Assembly (NCBI RefSeq): GCF_000426685.1
Contig: NZ_AUFV01000003.1
Location: 62,001 to 126,000, forward strand
Reading direction: 5' to 3'
DNA from: Solimonas flava DSM 18980
GTDB lineage: Bacteria; Pseudomonadota; Gammaproteobacteria; Nevskiales; Nevskiaceae
DNA: 64,000 bases
The translations under genes were made by a program, and so were the position numbers. The notes below the pieces were generated by a model, which was not told the DNA's origin, did not search any database, and was given only the letters and a program-made list of their open reading frames with translations. Shown piece after piece: positions 47,957 through 56,794 of the stretch; the stretch's first letter is position 1; each line of letters starts with the position of its first letter.

Positions 47957-48940
47957 TCAGTGCTGCAGATCGAGCGCGTCGGCCTGCAGGCCGCGCGCGC
48001 GCAGCAGCGCGACCAGCAGCGCGCTGTCGCCGTGCATCGCCAGCACGCGGCGCGCGCCGGTTTCGTCGATCGTGCGCAGCAGCGACGGCCAGTCGGCATG
48101 GTCGGACAGCGTGAAGCCGCGGTCGTATTTGGCGGCACGGCCGTTGTCTGCTCCCATCCAGCCCGACGCGAAACCGGTGCGGTACGGCGCCAGGCGTTTC
48201 AGCCACGGCGTGCCGAACGCGTGTGGCGGTACCAGGATCAGCGCGCCGCGGAAATCGTGGCTGCGCACGCACTCGTTGACCGGTTTCGTCGCCAGCATGG
48301 CGATGCCTTCACGCCGGTAATGGCCGACCAGCTTGGTCATCGCCTCGTGCAGGTAGACCGTCGTCTCGGCGTCGACGTGACGCCGCAGTTCGGCGAGCAC
48401 GCGCTGCGCCTTGCCGAGCGCGTAGCAGAACAGCACGGAGGCAAAACCGTCGGCGCGGTTCTGCATCCACCACGCGTGAATCGCGGCGCTGGCGCTGCCG
48501 GACGGCGGCCAGACATAGTCGGGTGACGCGAAGGTCGTCTCGGTGACGAAGGTATCGCAGCGCACGACCTCGAACGGCGCGCAGCTCGGATCGTCGTCGC
48601 GCTTGTAGTCGCCGGACACGACCCAGACCTCGCCGTCGACCTCGATGCGCACCTGCGCCGAACCGAGGATGTGGCCGGCCGGATGCAGCGAGACGCGCGC
48701 GCCGCCGAGTTCGAAAACCTGTCCGTAATCCTGCGGCTTGATCTGCGCGGCGGCGCCGAGCCGCGTCTTCAGCAGCCGATAGCCCGGCGTCGCCGTCCAG
48801 TAGCGCGCACAACCGCTCTTGGCGTGGTCGCCGTGCGCATGCGTGACCACGGCGCGCGTCACGCGCTTGTGCGGGTCGATGTAGAAGTCGCCGGCGGGAC
48901 AGTAGAGGCCTTCGGGACGAAGGACGACGAGATCGCTCAT
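47957..48940 (-). CDS. Metallo-beta-lactamase-fold ligase-associated DNA exonuclease
   Basis: 327 residues. The metal motif VTHAHGDHAKSG (HxHxDH) lies near residues 33-44, with HPAGHILGSAQVRIEVDG, VVSGDYKRDDDPSC and a C-terminal FTLSDHADWPSLL. This subgroup is annotated as ligase/Lhr-associated or mRNA-3'-end-processing-like exonuclease and normally sits with an ATP-dependent DNA ligase and Lhr helicase; neither adjoins it here. The start at 48940 gives the family's usual MSDLVVLRPEGLYCPAGDFY opening. Confidence 0.88.
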   Translation of the reverse strand: MSDLVVLRPEGLYCPAGDFYIDPHKRVTRAVVTHAHGDHAKSGCARYWTATPGYRLLKTRLGAAAQIKPQDYGQVFELGGARVSLHPAGHILGSAQVRIEVDGEVWVVSGDYKRDDDPSCAPFEVVRCDTFVTETTFASPDYVWPPSGSASAAIHAWWMQNRADGFASVLFCYALGKAQRVLAELRRHVDAETTVYLHEAMTKLVGHYRREGIAMLATKPVNECVRSHDFRGALILVPPHAFGTPWLKRLAPYRTGFASGWMGADNGRAAKYDRGFTLSDHADWPSLLRTIDETGARRVLAMHGDSALLVALLRARGLQADALDLQH

Positions 48941-49072
48941 CGCGGCGATGGTAACGCGGATGCGGTCGCGCCTCCTGCGTCCGTTCGAACTTCTCTCGCA
49001 GGCATCGCTGGCGCCTGCCCCGGGTGCGCGGACTCGCCGCCGACCTGCCAAGGCCCGACGCGACCTTCGCGT

Positions 49073-50353
49073 TCAGACCTCGCCGATCTGCTGCAGCAGG
49101 CGCTGCAGCGCGCCGCGGTTGGCGTCGACCACGCGGCGGCCGGCTTCGCCGATCTCGTGACGGCGGCGCTCATCGCGCAGCAGCACGCGCAGCGATTCGG
49201 GCAGCGAGTTGGCGCTGATCTGGATGCCGCCCTGGGCGTCGAGCAGCAGGTCGCGCGCCTGCACGAAGTTGTGCATGTGCGGACCGAACAGCACCGGCAG
49301 GCCGAGCGCCGCCGGCTCGAGCACGTTGTGGCCGCCGACCGGCACCAGCGAGCCGCCGACGAAAGCGACGTCGGCGGCGGCGAAATACGCGTACATCTCG
49401 CCCATGCTGTCGCCGAGCAGAACCTGCGCCGTCCCCGCGGCGCCGGCGGCGCCCGGCGCGCCGAGCGCGCTGCGCCGCTGCACGCTGAAGCCGGCCTTCT
49501 CGGCCAGCCGGCCGACCGCGTCGAAGCGTTGCGGATGGCGCGGCACCAGCATGAGCAGCGCCTGCGCATCGGTGCGCAGCAGTTCGCGATGCGCATCGAG
49601 CAGGATCTCGTCTTCGCCCTCGTGCGTGCTCGCCGCGATCCAGATCGAGCGCGTGCCCGCGGGCCGGCCGCCGCAGCGCTCGCGCAGCCAGGCGCCGAGC
49701 GCCAGCTGCGCCTCGGGAATCGTCTGGTCGAACTTGATGTTGCCCATCACGCTGACGCGCGCCTCCGGCGCGCCGAGCGCGCGGAAGCGCTGCGCGTCGG
49801 CCTCGCTCTGCGCGGCGATGTGGGCGACGTCGGCCAGCGTCGCGCGGGCGAAGCCGGCGACGCGCGAATAGCCGCGGAACGAACGCGGCGACAGGCGCGC
49901 GTTGGCGATCGTCAGGGCGATGCCGCGCGCGGCGGTCGCGCGCAGCAGGTTCGGCCACAGCTCGGTTTCCATGACGACGACCTTGGCCGGCCGCACGCGC
50001 GCGAGGAAGCGCGCCACCACGTCCGGCAGATCGTACGGCGCATAGGAGTGGCGCACCTGCGCACCGAGTGCGGTGCGCACGCGCTCGGAACCGGTCGGCG
50101 TGGTCGTCGTCACCCAGACGCGACCCTCACCGTGGCGCGCGACCAGCGCGCGGATCAGCGGCAGCGCCGCCAGCGTCTCGCCGACCGAGACGGCATGCAC
50201 CCAGACCGCGATCGGCTCGGCCGGCGCCGCCACGAAGCCGAAGCGCTCGCCCCAGCGTTGCCGGTAGGCCTGCAGCTCGCGGCTGCGCCAGAGCAGGCGC
50301 AGCAGCACGAAAGGCGTGAGCAGATAGAGAAGAACGGTGTAGAGGGCACGCAT
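49073..50353 (-). CDS. waaA: Kdo transferase (3-deoxy-D-manno-octulosonic acid transferase)
   Basis: 426 residues. An N-terminal membrane anchor (LYTVLLYLLTPFVLLRLL) is followed by the GT30 domain: WVHAVSVGETLAALPLIRAL (catalytic-type Glu), YAPYDLPDVVARFL, VVVMETELWPNLLRAT, IWIAASTHEGEDEILLDAHR and FVGGSLVPVGGHNVLEPAAL. It adds Kdo to lipid IVA on the cytoplasmic face of the inner membrane. The start at 50353 places the membrane anchor at the N-terminus as in homologues. Divergent from a lipid A acyltransferase gene 64 bp away. Confidence 0.94.
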   Translation of the reverse strand: MRALYTVLLYLLTPFVLLRLLWRSRELQAYRQRWGERFGFVAAPAEPIAVWVHAVSVGETLAALPLIRALVARHGEGRVWVTTTTPTGSERVRTALGAQVRHSYAPYDLPDVVARFLARVRPAKVVVMETELWPNLLRATAARGIALTIANARLSPRSFRGYSRVAGFARATLADVAHIAAQSEADAQRFRALGAPEARVSVMGNIKFDQTIPEAQLALGAWLRERCGGRPAGTRSIWIAASTHEGEDEILLDAHRELLRTDAQALLMLVPRHPQRFDAVGRLAEKAGFSVQRRSALGAPGAAGAAGTAQVLLGDSMGEMYAYFAAADVAFVGGSLVPVGGHNVLEPAALGLPVLFGPHMHNFVQARDLLLDAQGGIQISANSLPESLRVLLRDERRRHEIGEAGRRVVDANRGALQRLLQQIGEV

Positions 50354-50385
50354 GGGTCGCAAGCCTAACGGCCGACCATGACCGC

Positions 50386-50391
50386 TACAAT
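50386..50391 (+). promoter_or_regulatory. Possible -10 element of the lipid A acyltransferase gene
   Basis: TACAAT, 27 bp upstream of the ATG at 50418. No clear -35. Confidence 0.3.
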
Positions 50392-50417
50392 GCACGTTCT
50401 TTCCGGCATCGCTCCGC

Positions 50418-51341
50418 ATGGCCGCCCCCACGCTCGAACCCCGCCATTTCCACCCGCGCTACTGGCCGACCTGGATCGGCATCGGCCTGATCTGGCTGTT
50501 GAGCTGGCTGCCGATCCCGCTGCTGCTGGCGCTCGGGTCCGGGCTCGGCTGGCTCGCCGGACACGTGCTGCGCGGTCGCCGCCGCGTCGTGCGCGTCAAT
50601 CTCGAACTGTGCTTTCCCGAGCTGAGTCCGGCGGCGCGCGCAAAGATGGTCGACGCGCATTTCCGCGCGGTCGGCGCCGGGCTGTTCGAAGCGGCGATCG
50701 CCTGGTTCGCGCCGGACTGGCGGCTGCGCCGGCGCGGCGAGGTCGTCGGCCTCGAACACCTCGACGCCGCGCAGGCCGACGGCTCCGGCGTGCTGCTGCT
50801 GACCGGTCACTTCACGACGCTGGAGATCGGCGCGCGCTACCTGTGCCTTGCCGGCCGGCCGTTCCACGCCATGTACCGGCCCTACAACAACGCCGTGCTC
50901 GATTACTTCATGCATCACTGGCGCGAGGGCCGCTCCGGCCTGCCGGCGCTGCCGCGCGACGATCTGCGCGGCCTGGTCAAGGCGCTGCGCCAGGGCCATG
51001 CGATCTGGTACGCGCCGGACCAGACGCTGGACCGCCGCATCAGCGTGTTCGCGCCGTTCTTCGGCGTGCCGGTCGGCACCATCACGGCGACCGCGCGCCT
51101 CGCGCAAATGGGCCGCGCCAAGGTCGTGCCCTATTTCCCGCAGCGCGTCGGCGGCCGTTACCGCATCGTGTTCCTGCCGGCGCTCGAAGACTTTCCGAGC
51201 GGCGACGAGCTGGCCGACGCCACGCGCGTCAACCGCGCGCTGGAGGAAGGCGTGCGCCTGGCGCCGGCGCAGTACTTCTGGATCCATCGCCGTTTCAAGC
51301 GCGTGCCGCCGGGCACGCCGAATCCCTACAAGCGTCGCTGA
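50418..51341 (+). CDS. lpxL: Lipid A biosynthesis lauroyl-type acyltransferase
   Basis: 307 residues. It has an N-terminal transmembrane segment (WIGIGLIWLLSWLPIPLLLA), the LPLAT catalytic motif LLTGHFTTLEIGARYL (HX4E), AMYRPYNNAVLDYFMHHWRE and IWYAPDQTLDRRISVFAPFF. This is the HtrB/LpxL/LpxM family, which adds a secondary acyl chain to Kdo-lipid A after WaaA; the divergent waaA neighbour fits that order. LpxL versus LpxM cannot be decided from sequence alone. Confidence 0.92.
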   Translation: MAAPTLEPRHFHPRYWPTWIGIGLIWLLSWLPIPLLLALGSGLGWLAGHVLRGRRRVVRVNLELCFPELSPAARAKMVDAHFRAVGAGLFEAAIAWFAPDWRLRRRGEVVGLEHLDAAQADGSGVLLLTGHFTTLEIGARYLCLAGRPFHAMYRPYNNAVLDYFMHHWREGRSGLPALPRDDLRGLVKALRQGHAIWYAPDQTLDRRISVFAPFFGVPVGTITATARLAQMGRAKVVPYFPQRVGGRYRIVFLPALEDFPSGDELADATRVNRALEEGVRLAPAQYFWIHRRFKRVPPGTPNPYKRR

Positions 51342-51413
51342 CGATCACACGAAAACGGACGGAATCGGCTGTTATAGTTGCGTGGATCGAGAATCAAGGG
51401 GATCGGGATACGC

Positions 51414-52403
51414 ATGGACAGGTTTCGGCGGGCCGCCTGGGCGGCCGTACTCGCGGGCGGCCTGACGCTGGCCCCGGCGGCGTTCGCCGCCAACGTCGCG
51501 CAGGATGCGCAGGCGCTGATCGACGCCGGCAAGGCCGATGAAGCGCTCGGCAAGCTCAACGATCACCTCGCCAAGAATCCGCAGGACGCCGAAGCCCGCT
51601 TCACGAAGGGCCTCGCGCTGGTCAAGCTCGGCCGCAGCAAGGACGCGATTCGCGTCTTCGCCGACCTGACGCGCGACTATCCGCAGCTGCCCGAGCCGTA
51701 CAACAACCTCGCGGTGCTCTACGCCGCGCAGGGCGACTACGACAAGGCGCGCGACGCGCTGCAGGCCGCGGTCGCCAAGCATCCGAGCTACGCCACCGCG
51801 CACGAGAACCTCGGCGACATCTACGCCGCGCTGGCCGGTGCCGCCTACGGCAAGGCCGCCGCGCTCGACAGCGGCAGCCCGAGCGCGCGGCGCAAGCTCG
51901 CCGTCATCAACCAGCTCGACACCGGCTATGACCTCGCCGCGGCGCCGCAGCCGGTGGCCGCCGCACCGGTCAGCGCCGCGCCGGCGCCGGTCGCGATCGC
52001 CCCGGCGCCGGCGGCCAGGCCGGCCGCCGCGCCCGAGCCGCCGCGGAGCGCCGAAAGCAGCGCGCGCCACGAAGCGGCGCTGGCGCAGGTTGCGGCCTGG
52101 GCCAAGGCCTGGGCGAGCAAGGATCTCGACACCTATTTCTCGCTGTACGCACCGGAGTTCACGCCCGAAGGCGGCATCTCGCGCGCCAGCTGGGAAGCGC
52201 AGCGCCGCGATCGCATCGGCAAGCCACAGCACATCGCCGTGCGCGTCATCAATCCGCAGGCCAGCGACATCGAGGACGGCGCCGTGCGCGTCAGCTTCCG
52301 CCAGGCCTACGAATCCGATTCGTTCTCCGACACGGTCAACAAGGTCATCGAGCTGATTCCGGCCGACGGCACCTGGAAGATCGTGCGCGAGTACACGCGC
52401 TGA
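51414..52403 (+). CDS. Exported TPR protein with C-terminal NTF2-like domain
   Basis: 329 residues with a signal peptide (AAVLAGGLTLAPAAFAA). Three to four tetratricopeptide repeats follow (ADEALGKLNDHLAKNPQDAE, LPEPYNNLAVLYAAQGDYDK, ATAHENLGDIYAALAG), then an Ala/Pro-rich linker at about 180-215. The NTF2/Cds6-like domain ends KVIELIPADGTWKIVREYTR. The same C-terminal domain occurs in the next gene. A TATAGT at about 51373 is a possible -10. It probably assists the L,D-transpeptidase encoded 40 bp downstream in the periplasm. Confidence 0.85.
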   Translation: MDRFRRAAWAAVLAGGLTLAPAAFAANVAQDAQALIDAGKADEALGKLNDHLAKNPQDAEARFTKGLALVKLGRSKDAIRVFADLTRDYPQLPEPYNNLAVLYAAQGDYDKARDALQAAVAKHPSYATAHENLGDIYAALAGAAYGKAAALDSGSPSARRKLAVINQLDTGYDLAAAPQPVAAAPVSAAPAPVAIAPAPAARPAAAPEPPRSAESSARHEAALAQVAAWAKAWASKDLDTYFSLYAPEFTPEGGISRASWEAQRRDRIGKPQHIAVRVINPQASDIEDGAVRVSFRQAYESDSFSDTVNKVIELIPADGTWKIVREYTR

Positions 52404-52443
52404 GCACAGACCGGCGGGCAACGCTTTGCGGGGGCAGCGGGAC

Positions 52444-53598
52444 TTGAAACGTCTGAGCACACGCGTGCGGCCGGCGCTGCTGGCCGCCGGCCTGTTCGCC
52501 GGTGCCGCGGCGGCGGCGCCGAGCGCGCCCGATCAGCAGTTCGGCGCCGTCATCGGCCTGCTCGACGCCGGCAAGGCCGAAGACGCGCTGCACAGCCTCG
52601 AGCAGCTCACACAGCGCGCGCCCGACTACCGCCTCGCACAGCAGTTCTACGGCGAGCTCAAGAGCCGGCTCGCCAGCGACGCGCGCGCGCCGCAGCTCCA
52701 GTCGCTCGCCGAGGAAGCCCGCCTGCGCCTGGCCAGCGAGCGCGCCGTACCGCAGGCGGGCACGATGCCCGACGCCGTGCTGCGGCTCGCGGCCAGTTTC
52801 AAGCATCTGATCGTCGTCGATCTGCCGCGCGCGCGGCTGTACCTGCTGCAGAACGATCACGGCCAGCTCAAGCTGCTGCGCAACCATTACGCGGCGATGG
52901 GCAAGAACGGCTGGGGCAAGCAGGCCGCCGGCGACAACCGCACGCCGATCGGGCTGTACCACATCACCGGCTGGATCGACGGCAAGAAGCTGCCGGATTT
53001 CTACGGCGCCGGCGCCTTTCCGCTGAACTATCCGAACCTCTGGGACCAGTTCAAGCGGCGCACCGGCTACGGCATCTGGCTGCACGGCGTGCCGAGCAGC
53101 ACCGACACGCGACCGCCGCTGTCGAGCGAGGGCTGCGTGACGATGGCCAACGCCGATCTGGTCGCGCTCAAGCCGTACATCGAGCTCGGCCAGACGCCGG
53201 TGCTGCTCAGCGACGCGCTGAGCTGGCAGACGCCGGCGCAGACGCAGAAGGAGCGCGACGCCTTCATGGCGCGCATCGAGCGCTGGCGTCATGCATGGTC
53301 GAGCCTGGATACCGGCGCCTATCTCGCCTTCTACGGCAGCGAGTTCACGACCGAGGGCATGAAACGGCGCGACTTCGTCGCGCACAAGCGCCGCGTCAAC
53401 GCGCAGAAGAAGTTCATCGACGTGCAGCTGTCCGACATCAGCCTGTACCGCTACCCGGGCAGCGACGGCGAGCTGATGCTCGCCGAATTCACGCAGCACT
53501 ACCGCTCCGACAATTTCCGCATGGAATCGCGCAAGCAGCAGTTCTGGAAGCGCGAGGCCGACGGCCAGTGGAAGATCTTCCGCGAGGAAAGCCGCTAG
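52444..53598 (+). CDS. L,D-transpeptidase (YkuD) with C-terminal NTF2-like domain
   Basis: About 384 residues with a signal peptide. A helical region precedes the YkuD catalytic domain: HLIVVDLPRARLYLLQNDHG, GDNRTPIGLYHITGWIDGKK and the active-site motif GIWLHGVPSSTD followed by LSSEGCVTMAN (His and catalytic Cys). The C-terminal NTF2/Cds6-like domain ends QFWKREADGQWKIFREESR. It would form or remodel peptidoglycan cross-links, or anchor proteins to it. Only TTG codons are available at a sensible start; 52444 is chosen because it directly precedes the signal peptide, and a TTG at 52426 is the alternative. Confidence 0.88.
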   Translation: MKRLSTRVRPALLAAGLFAGAAAAAPSAPDQQFGAVIGLLDAGKAEDALHSLEQLTQRAPDYRLAQQFYGELKSRLASDARAPQLQSLAEEARLRLASERAVPQAGTMPDAVLRLAASFKHLIVVDLPRARLYLLQNDHGQLKLLRNHYAAMGKNGWGKQAAGDNRTPIGLYHITGWIDGKKLPDFYGAGAFPLNYPNLWDQFKRRTGYGIWLHGVPSSTDTRPPLSSEGCVTMANADLVALKPYIELGQTPVLLSDALSWQTPAQTQKERDAFMARIERWRHAWSSLDTGAYLAFYGSEFTTEGMKRRDFVAHKRRVNAQKKFIDVQLSDISLYRYPGSDGELMLAEFTQHYRSDNFRMESRKQQFWKREADGQWKIFREESR

Positions 53599-53622
53599 GA
53601 AGCGCTGGAGAAGCGCCTGCAT

Positions 53623-53698
53623 CGTCCTGGCGAGGGAGCCGCAGGCGACGGAACAGTCCGGCGGCGCACGACGCAGGCGGCGTAATTCGGACCTTCCC
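53623..53698. repeat. CGTCMTGGCGAGG intergenic repeat, copy 2
   Basis: A shorter, diverged relative of the element at 45177-45288. It has CGTCCTGGCGAGG (53623-53635), GTCCGGCGGCGCACGACGC (53656-53674) and AATTCGGACCTTCCC (53684-53698) in the same order and orientation. It lies between the convergent L,D-transpeptidase and M14 peptidase genes. Confidence 0.6.
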
Positions 53699-53741
53699 TG
53701 GTGGGCGCCGGCTTTAGGTCAGCGCCGGGCGAAGCGCCCGC

Positions 53742-54662
53742 TCACTCGCTCTTCCACGACTGGTCGTTGAGGCGCATGTACATCGGCGCCTGCTTCGGCA
53801 GGTTGTGCTGCAGCCAGCCGAGCATGTCGCCCCACACGCGCTGCGACTGCTGCGCGGTCGGCATGATGCCGGCGTGCGGCAGTTCGAGCGTGATCACCGG
53901 CAGGCCGAGATTGACGCCGGCGAAGTTGCCGAGCGAACCGGGATAGGTGCCGAGCTGGTGCAGGCGCAGATAGCCGAAGCGCGCCGGCGGCTCGTCGGGA
54001 CCGTCGTAGTCGAGCACGCCGTACGGCGCATGCACGGACACGATCGCGTCCGGGCGGAACTGCTCGATCTGCTGCAGCAGCCAGCGCGTCTCCGGCTCCG
54101 ACAGCGCCTTCGGGCCCGGGTAGCGGCGCGGATCGCGGCGCGTCTTCTGCTCCCAGTAGCGCAGCGCCTCGGCCTTCCAGTCGGCGGTCGGGAAATTGCG
54201 ATTGAGATCGACGCCGCGCGCGTTGACGCGCGTCGCCGGCTGCGCCAGCAGGCCGTCGGGATTCGCGCAGGGAATGACGCGCCAGTGGAACGGCTGGAAG
54301 CGCTCGCCCTGGAGGCGCTGCATCCACTGGAACACGACGCTCACCGACGAGAACTCGTCGCCGTGGATACCGCCGATCAGCAGCACGCGCAGCGGCGGCG
54401 CGCGGCGCGATTTCGGCAGGTAGTCGCGGATCATCAGCGGCTGGCCGTTGACGCTGGCGCCCTGCGTCAGCTGCAGCCCGGCGTTCAGGCAGGTCTGCGC
54501 GTCGAGGCTGCCGAGCCGGCTGCCGAGCGCGCGGCAGGCGCCGTCGACGGTCGCCAGCGGCGCGGCCGGCGCGGACGGGGAGAGGCTGGCTGCCGCAACA
54601 AAAAGCCCGGCGACGAGCCGGGCCGGCACCCTGAAGCCAGGGCGCTTACTTCTTGATGCCAC
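53742..54662 (-). CDS. Secreted M14-family zinc carboxypeptidase (MpaA-like)
   Basis: 306 residues with a signal peptide (VAGLFVAAASLSPSAPA). Zinc motifs are GGIHGDEFSSV (HxxE) and a later His in VSVHAPYGVLDYDGP. The substrate-binding ARGVDLNRNFPTADW is intact, and the catalytic-type Glu is in VITLELPHAG. This is the MpaA-like, single-domain branch, some of which cleave murein tripeptide amide bonds. The start overlaps the dsbA 3' end by 17 bp, suggesting co-translation. Confidence 0.88.
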   Translation of the reverse strand: MASRSKRPGFRVPARLVAGLFVAAASLSPSAPAAPLATVDGACRALGSRLGSLDAQTCLNAGLQLTQGASVNGQPLMIRDYLPKSRRAPPLRVLLIGGIHGDEFSSVSVVFQWMQRLQGERFQPFHWRVIPCANPDGLLAQPATRVNARGVDLNRNFPTADWKAEALRYWEQKTRRDPRRYPGPKALSEPETRWLLQQIEQFRPDAIVSVHAPYGVLDYDGPDEPPARFGYLRLHQLGTYPGSLGNFAGVNLGLPVITLELPHAGIMPTAQQSQRVWGDMLGWLQHNLPKQAPMYMRLNDQSWKSE

Positions 54663-55302
54663 GTTCCTTGCGAACCTTGTCGATGAGGAAATTCACGACC
54701 TGGATCGTCGGATCGAGCCCGCCCGCCATCGCCGGGCCGGTCATGTACTTGCCGCCGATCACCAGCGTCGGCGTGCTGGTGACGCCGTAGGCGCGCGCCA
54801 GATTCTCGGCATTGCGGACCTGGGCGTCGACGACGAAGCCGTTGAAGGTGCCCGAGAATGCCTCCGGCGTGGTGCCGGCCGCACGCTGGAACAGCGCGGC
54901 GATCTGCGCTTCCGAGGCGAGCGGGATGTTGTCCTTGTGGAGCGCGTCGAACAGCACCGTGTGCATCGTCGGCAGCACGTTCAGCGCCTCGGCGGTGTAG
55001 TAGGCCTTGGAGTGCAGCAGGCCCAGCGGATGGCCGAGCGTGTTCGGGTAGCGCACGAAGGCGACGTCGGCCGGCTTGCGCTTCTCCCAGGCGGCGAGCG
55101 TCGGCTCGAACGCGTAGCAGTGCGGGCAGCCGTACCAGAAGAACTCGGCGACTTCGATCCGCTTCGGATCGGCCGGCGCCTGCACGGTGCGGACTTCCTT
55201 GTACTGCTTGCCCTCCTCGAACTTCGGCGGCTCGGCGCCCGAGCAGGCGAAGGCGGACAGCGAAAGGGCGACGGCGATCAGGCCGCGAAACGCGTGGCGC
55301 AT
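54646..55302 (-). CDS. dsbA: Thiol:disulfide interchange protein DsbA
   Basis: 218 residues. The thioredoxin-like active site FFWYGCPHCYAFEP (CPHC) is that of oxidising DsbA proteins, and the cis-Pro loop is SVTPT-like (GVTSTPTLVIGG). The leader LSLSAFACSGAE resembles a lipobox, so the protein could be membrane-anchored rather than free in the periplasm. It introduces disulfides into exported proteins. It lies next to cytochrome c4 and EngB, the conserved gammaproteobacterial order. Confidence 0.94.
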   Translation of the reverse strand: MRHAFRGLIAVALSLSAFACSGAEPPKFEEGKQYKEVRTVQAPADPKRIEVAEFFWYGCPHCYAFEPTLAAWEKRKPADVAFVRYPNTLGHPLGLLHSKAYYTAEALNVLPTMHTVLFDALHKDNIPLASEAQIAALFQRAAGTTPEAFSGTFNGFVVDAQVRNAENLARAYGVTSTPTLVIGGKYMTGPAMAGGLDPTIQVVNFLIDKVRKERGIKK

Positions 55303-55324
55303 GGATATTCCCGAAAAGGCGGAT

Positions 55325-55960
55325 TTACTGGAGACCGTTGACGTACGAGGCCAGCGCAGCGATGTCTTCGTCCGTCAGCTTGGCTGCGACCGCCGCCATG
55401 ATCTTCTGGTTCCCTTCCGCCGCATCGGCCTTGCCCGCTTCCTCGCGATAGAGCTTGAGGCGGGCGGTGACGTAGACCGAATGCTGGCCGCCGATGCGCG
55501 GATAGGCGGCGGTCGACACGCCGGCACCGGTCGGGCCGTGGCAGGCGGCGCAGGCCGGAATGCCGCGCGTCGCGTCGCCGGCGCGATACAGACGCTGGGC
55601 GACCGGAATCGCATCCTTGCTGGCGACGCCCGGCGACGCCGGCTGCGCCGCGAAGTAGGCGGCCAGATCCTTCATGTCGGCGTCGGCCAGCATTGCCGCC
55701 TGCGCGGACATCAGCGGATTCTGGCGCTTGCCGCTCTTGAACAGCTGCAGCTGTTCGAGGATGAAACGCGAGCTCTGCCCGGCGAGCTTCGGCCATTCCG
55801 GGTTGGCACTGTTGCCGCCGGGACCGTGGCAGGCGGTGCAGACCGCCGCCTTGCCGGCGCCGGCTTCGGCGCTGCCTTGAGTGTAGGGATCACGGGCGGC
55901 GCCTTCAGCGAAGACCGACAGCGGGGCGCACAGGACGGCAGCCAGCAAAACGCGCTTCAT
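55325..55960 (-). CDS. Di-haem cytochrome c4
   Basis: 211 residues with a signal peptide and two homologous haem domains, CTACHG near residue 41 and CAACHG near residue 138. Each is followed by the AGQSSRFILEQLQLFKSGKR or GGQHSVYVTARLKLYREEAG segment typical of cytochrome c4. It is a periplasmic electron carrier, usually to cytochrome c oxidase. The ATG at 55960 is preferred over the in-frame GTG at 55969 because GGGGAG lies at a proper distance. It precedes dsbA on the same strand. Confidence 0.93.
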   Translation of the reverse strand: MKRVLLAAVLCAPLSVFAEGAARDPYTQGSAEAGAGKAAVCTACHGPGGNSANPEWPKLAGQSSRFILEQLQLFKSGKRQNPLMSAQAAMLADADMKDLAAYFAAQPASPGVASKDAIPVAQRLYRAGDATRGIPACAACHGPTGAGVSTAAYPRIGGQHSVYVTARLKLYREEAGKADAAEGNQKIMAAVAAKLTDEDIAALASYVNGLQ

Positions 55961-56140
55961 GCGACTCACTCCCCAGAAAGACGCAGCGGTCGGCCCGAGC
56001 GGCTGCCGCCGTAGCGATGTGGATAAGACGAAAAGTCCGAGGATTCTACAGGGTCTGCGCCGCGCTTTTCACGCCGCGCCGTGCGCCGCGGGACCGCCGT
56101 CGTTATGCTCCTGCCCCATTCTTCGCACACAGGCGATCCG

Positions 56141-56794
56141 ATGCCGTCGTCGAGCAAAAAACCACCCGCGTCGCCGGCCGGCGATCGCGGGCAGCGCAAT
56201 CCGTTCGCCGGCGCGCAGTTCCTGCTGTCCTGCGCCAAGCTGACCCAGCTGCCCGCCGACGGCCTGCCGGAGATCGCCTTCGCCGGCCGCTCGAACGCCG
56301 GCAAGTCGAGCGCGATGAACGCGCTCTGCGGCCAGAAGCAGCTGGCGCGCGTCAGCAAGACGCCGGGCCGCACACAGCTGATCAACCTGTTCAACGTCCC
56401 CGGCGGGCGCTTCGTCGACCTGCCCGGCTACGGCTTCGCCGAGGTGCCGAAGGACGTCCGCCACGGCTGGGGCCGCCTGATCGGCGATTACCTCGAAGGG
56501 CGCGCCAATCTGCGCGCGGTCGTGCAGATCATGGACATCCGCCACCCGCTGACGCCGTTCGACGTGCAGATGCTGGAATGGGCTGCGCACCGCGGCCTGC
56601 GCTGCCTGCTGCTGCTGACCAAGGCCGACAAGCTCAGCTTCGGCGCCGCCAAGTCGACGCTGCTGCAGGTCCAGAAGGCGGTTGCCGAACTGCCTGACAC
56701 CGAGGTTCGGCTGTTCTCGTCGACGTCCAATCTTGGCCTCGATGAGGTCCGCATGCTGCTGCAGAGCTGGCTGAGCGCCGCCCCGCAGGACTGA
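56141..56794 (+). CDS. engB: Ribosome-biogenesis GTPase EngB (YihA)
   Basis: 217 residues. GTPase motifs are intact: G1 AFAGRSNAGKSSAMNAL, G2 SKTPGRTQLINLF, G3 DLPGYGFAEVP and G4 LLTKADKLSF, with SSTSNLGLDE as the G5-like segment. It is needed for 50S subunit assembly. It is divergent from cytochrome c4 and points toward the polA/small-RNA locus, as in E. coli where yihA faces spf and polA; here an RND operon lies in between. Confidence 0.95.
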   Translation: MPSSSKKPPASPAGDRGQRNPFAGAQFLLSCAKLTQLPADGLPEIAFAGRSNAGKSSAMNALCGQKQLARVSKTPGRTQLINLFNVPGGRFVDLPGYGFAEVPKDVRHGWGRLIGDYLEGRANLRAVVQIMDIRHPLTPFDVQMLEWAAHRGLRCLLLLTKADKLSFGAAKSTLLQVQKAVAELPDTEVRLFSSTSNLGLDEVRMLLQSWLSAAPQD

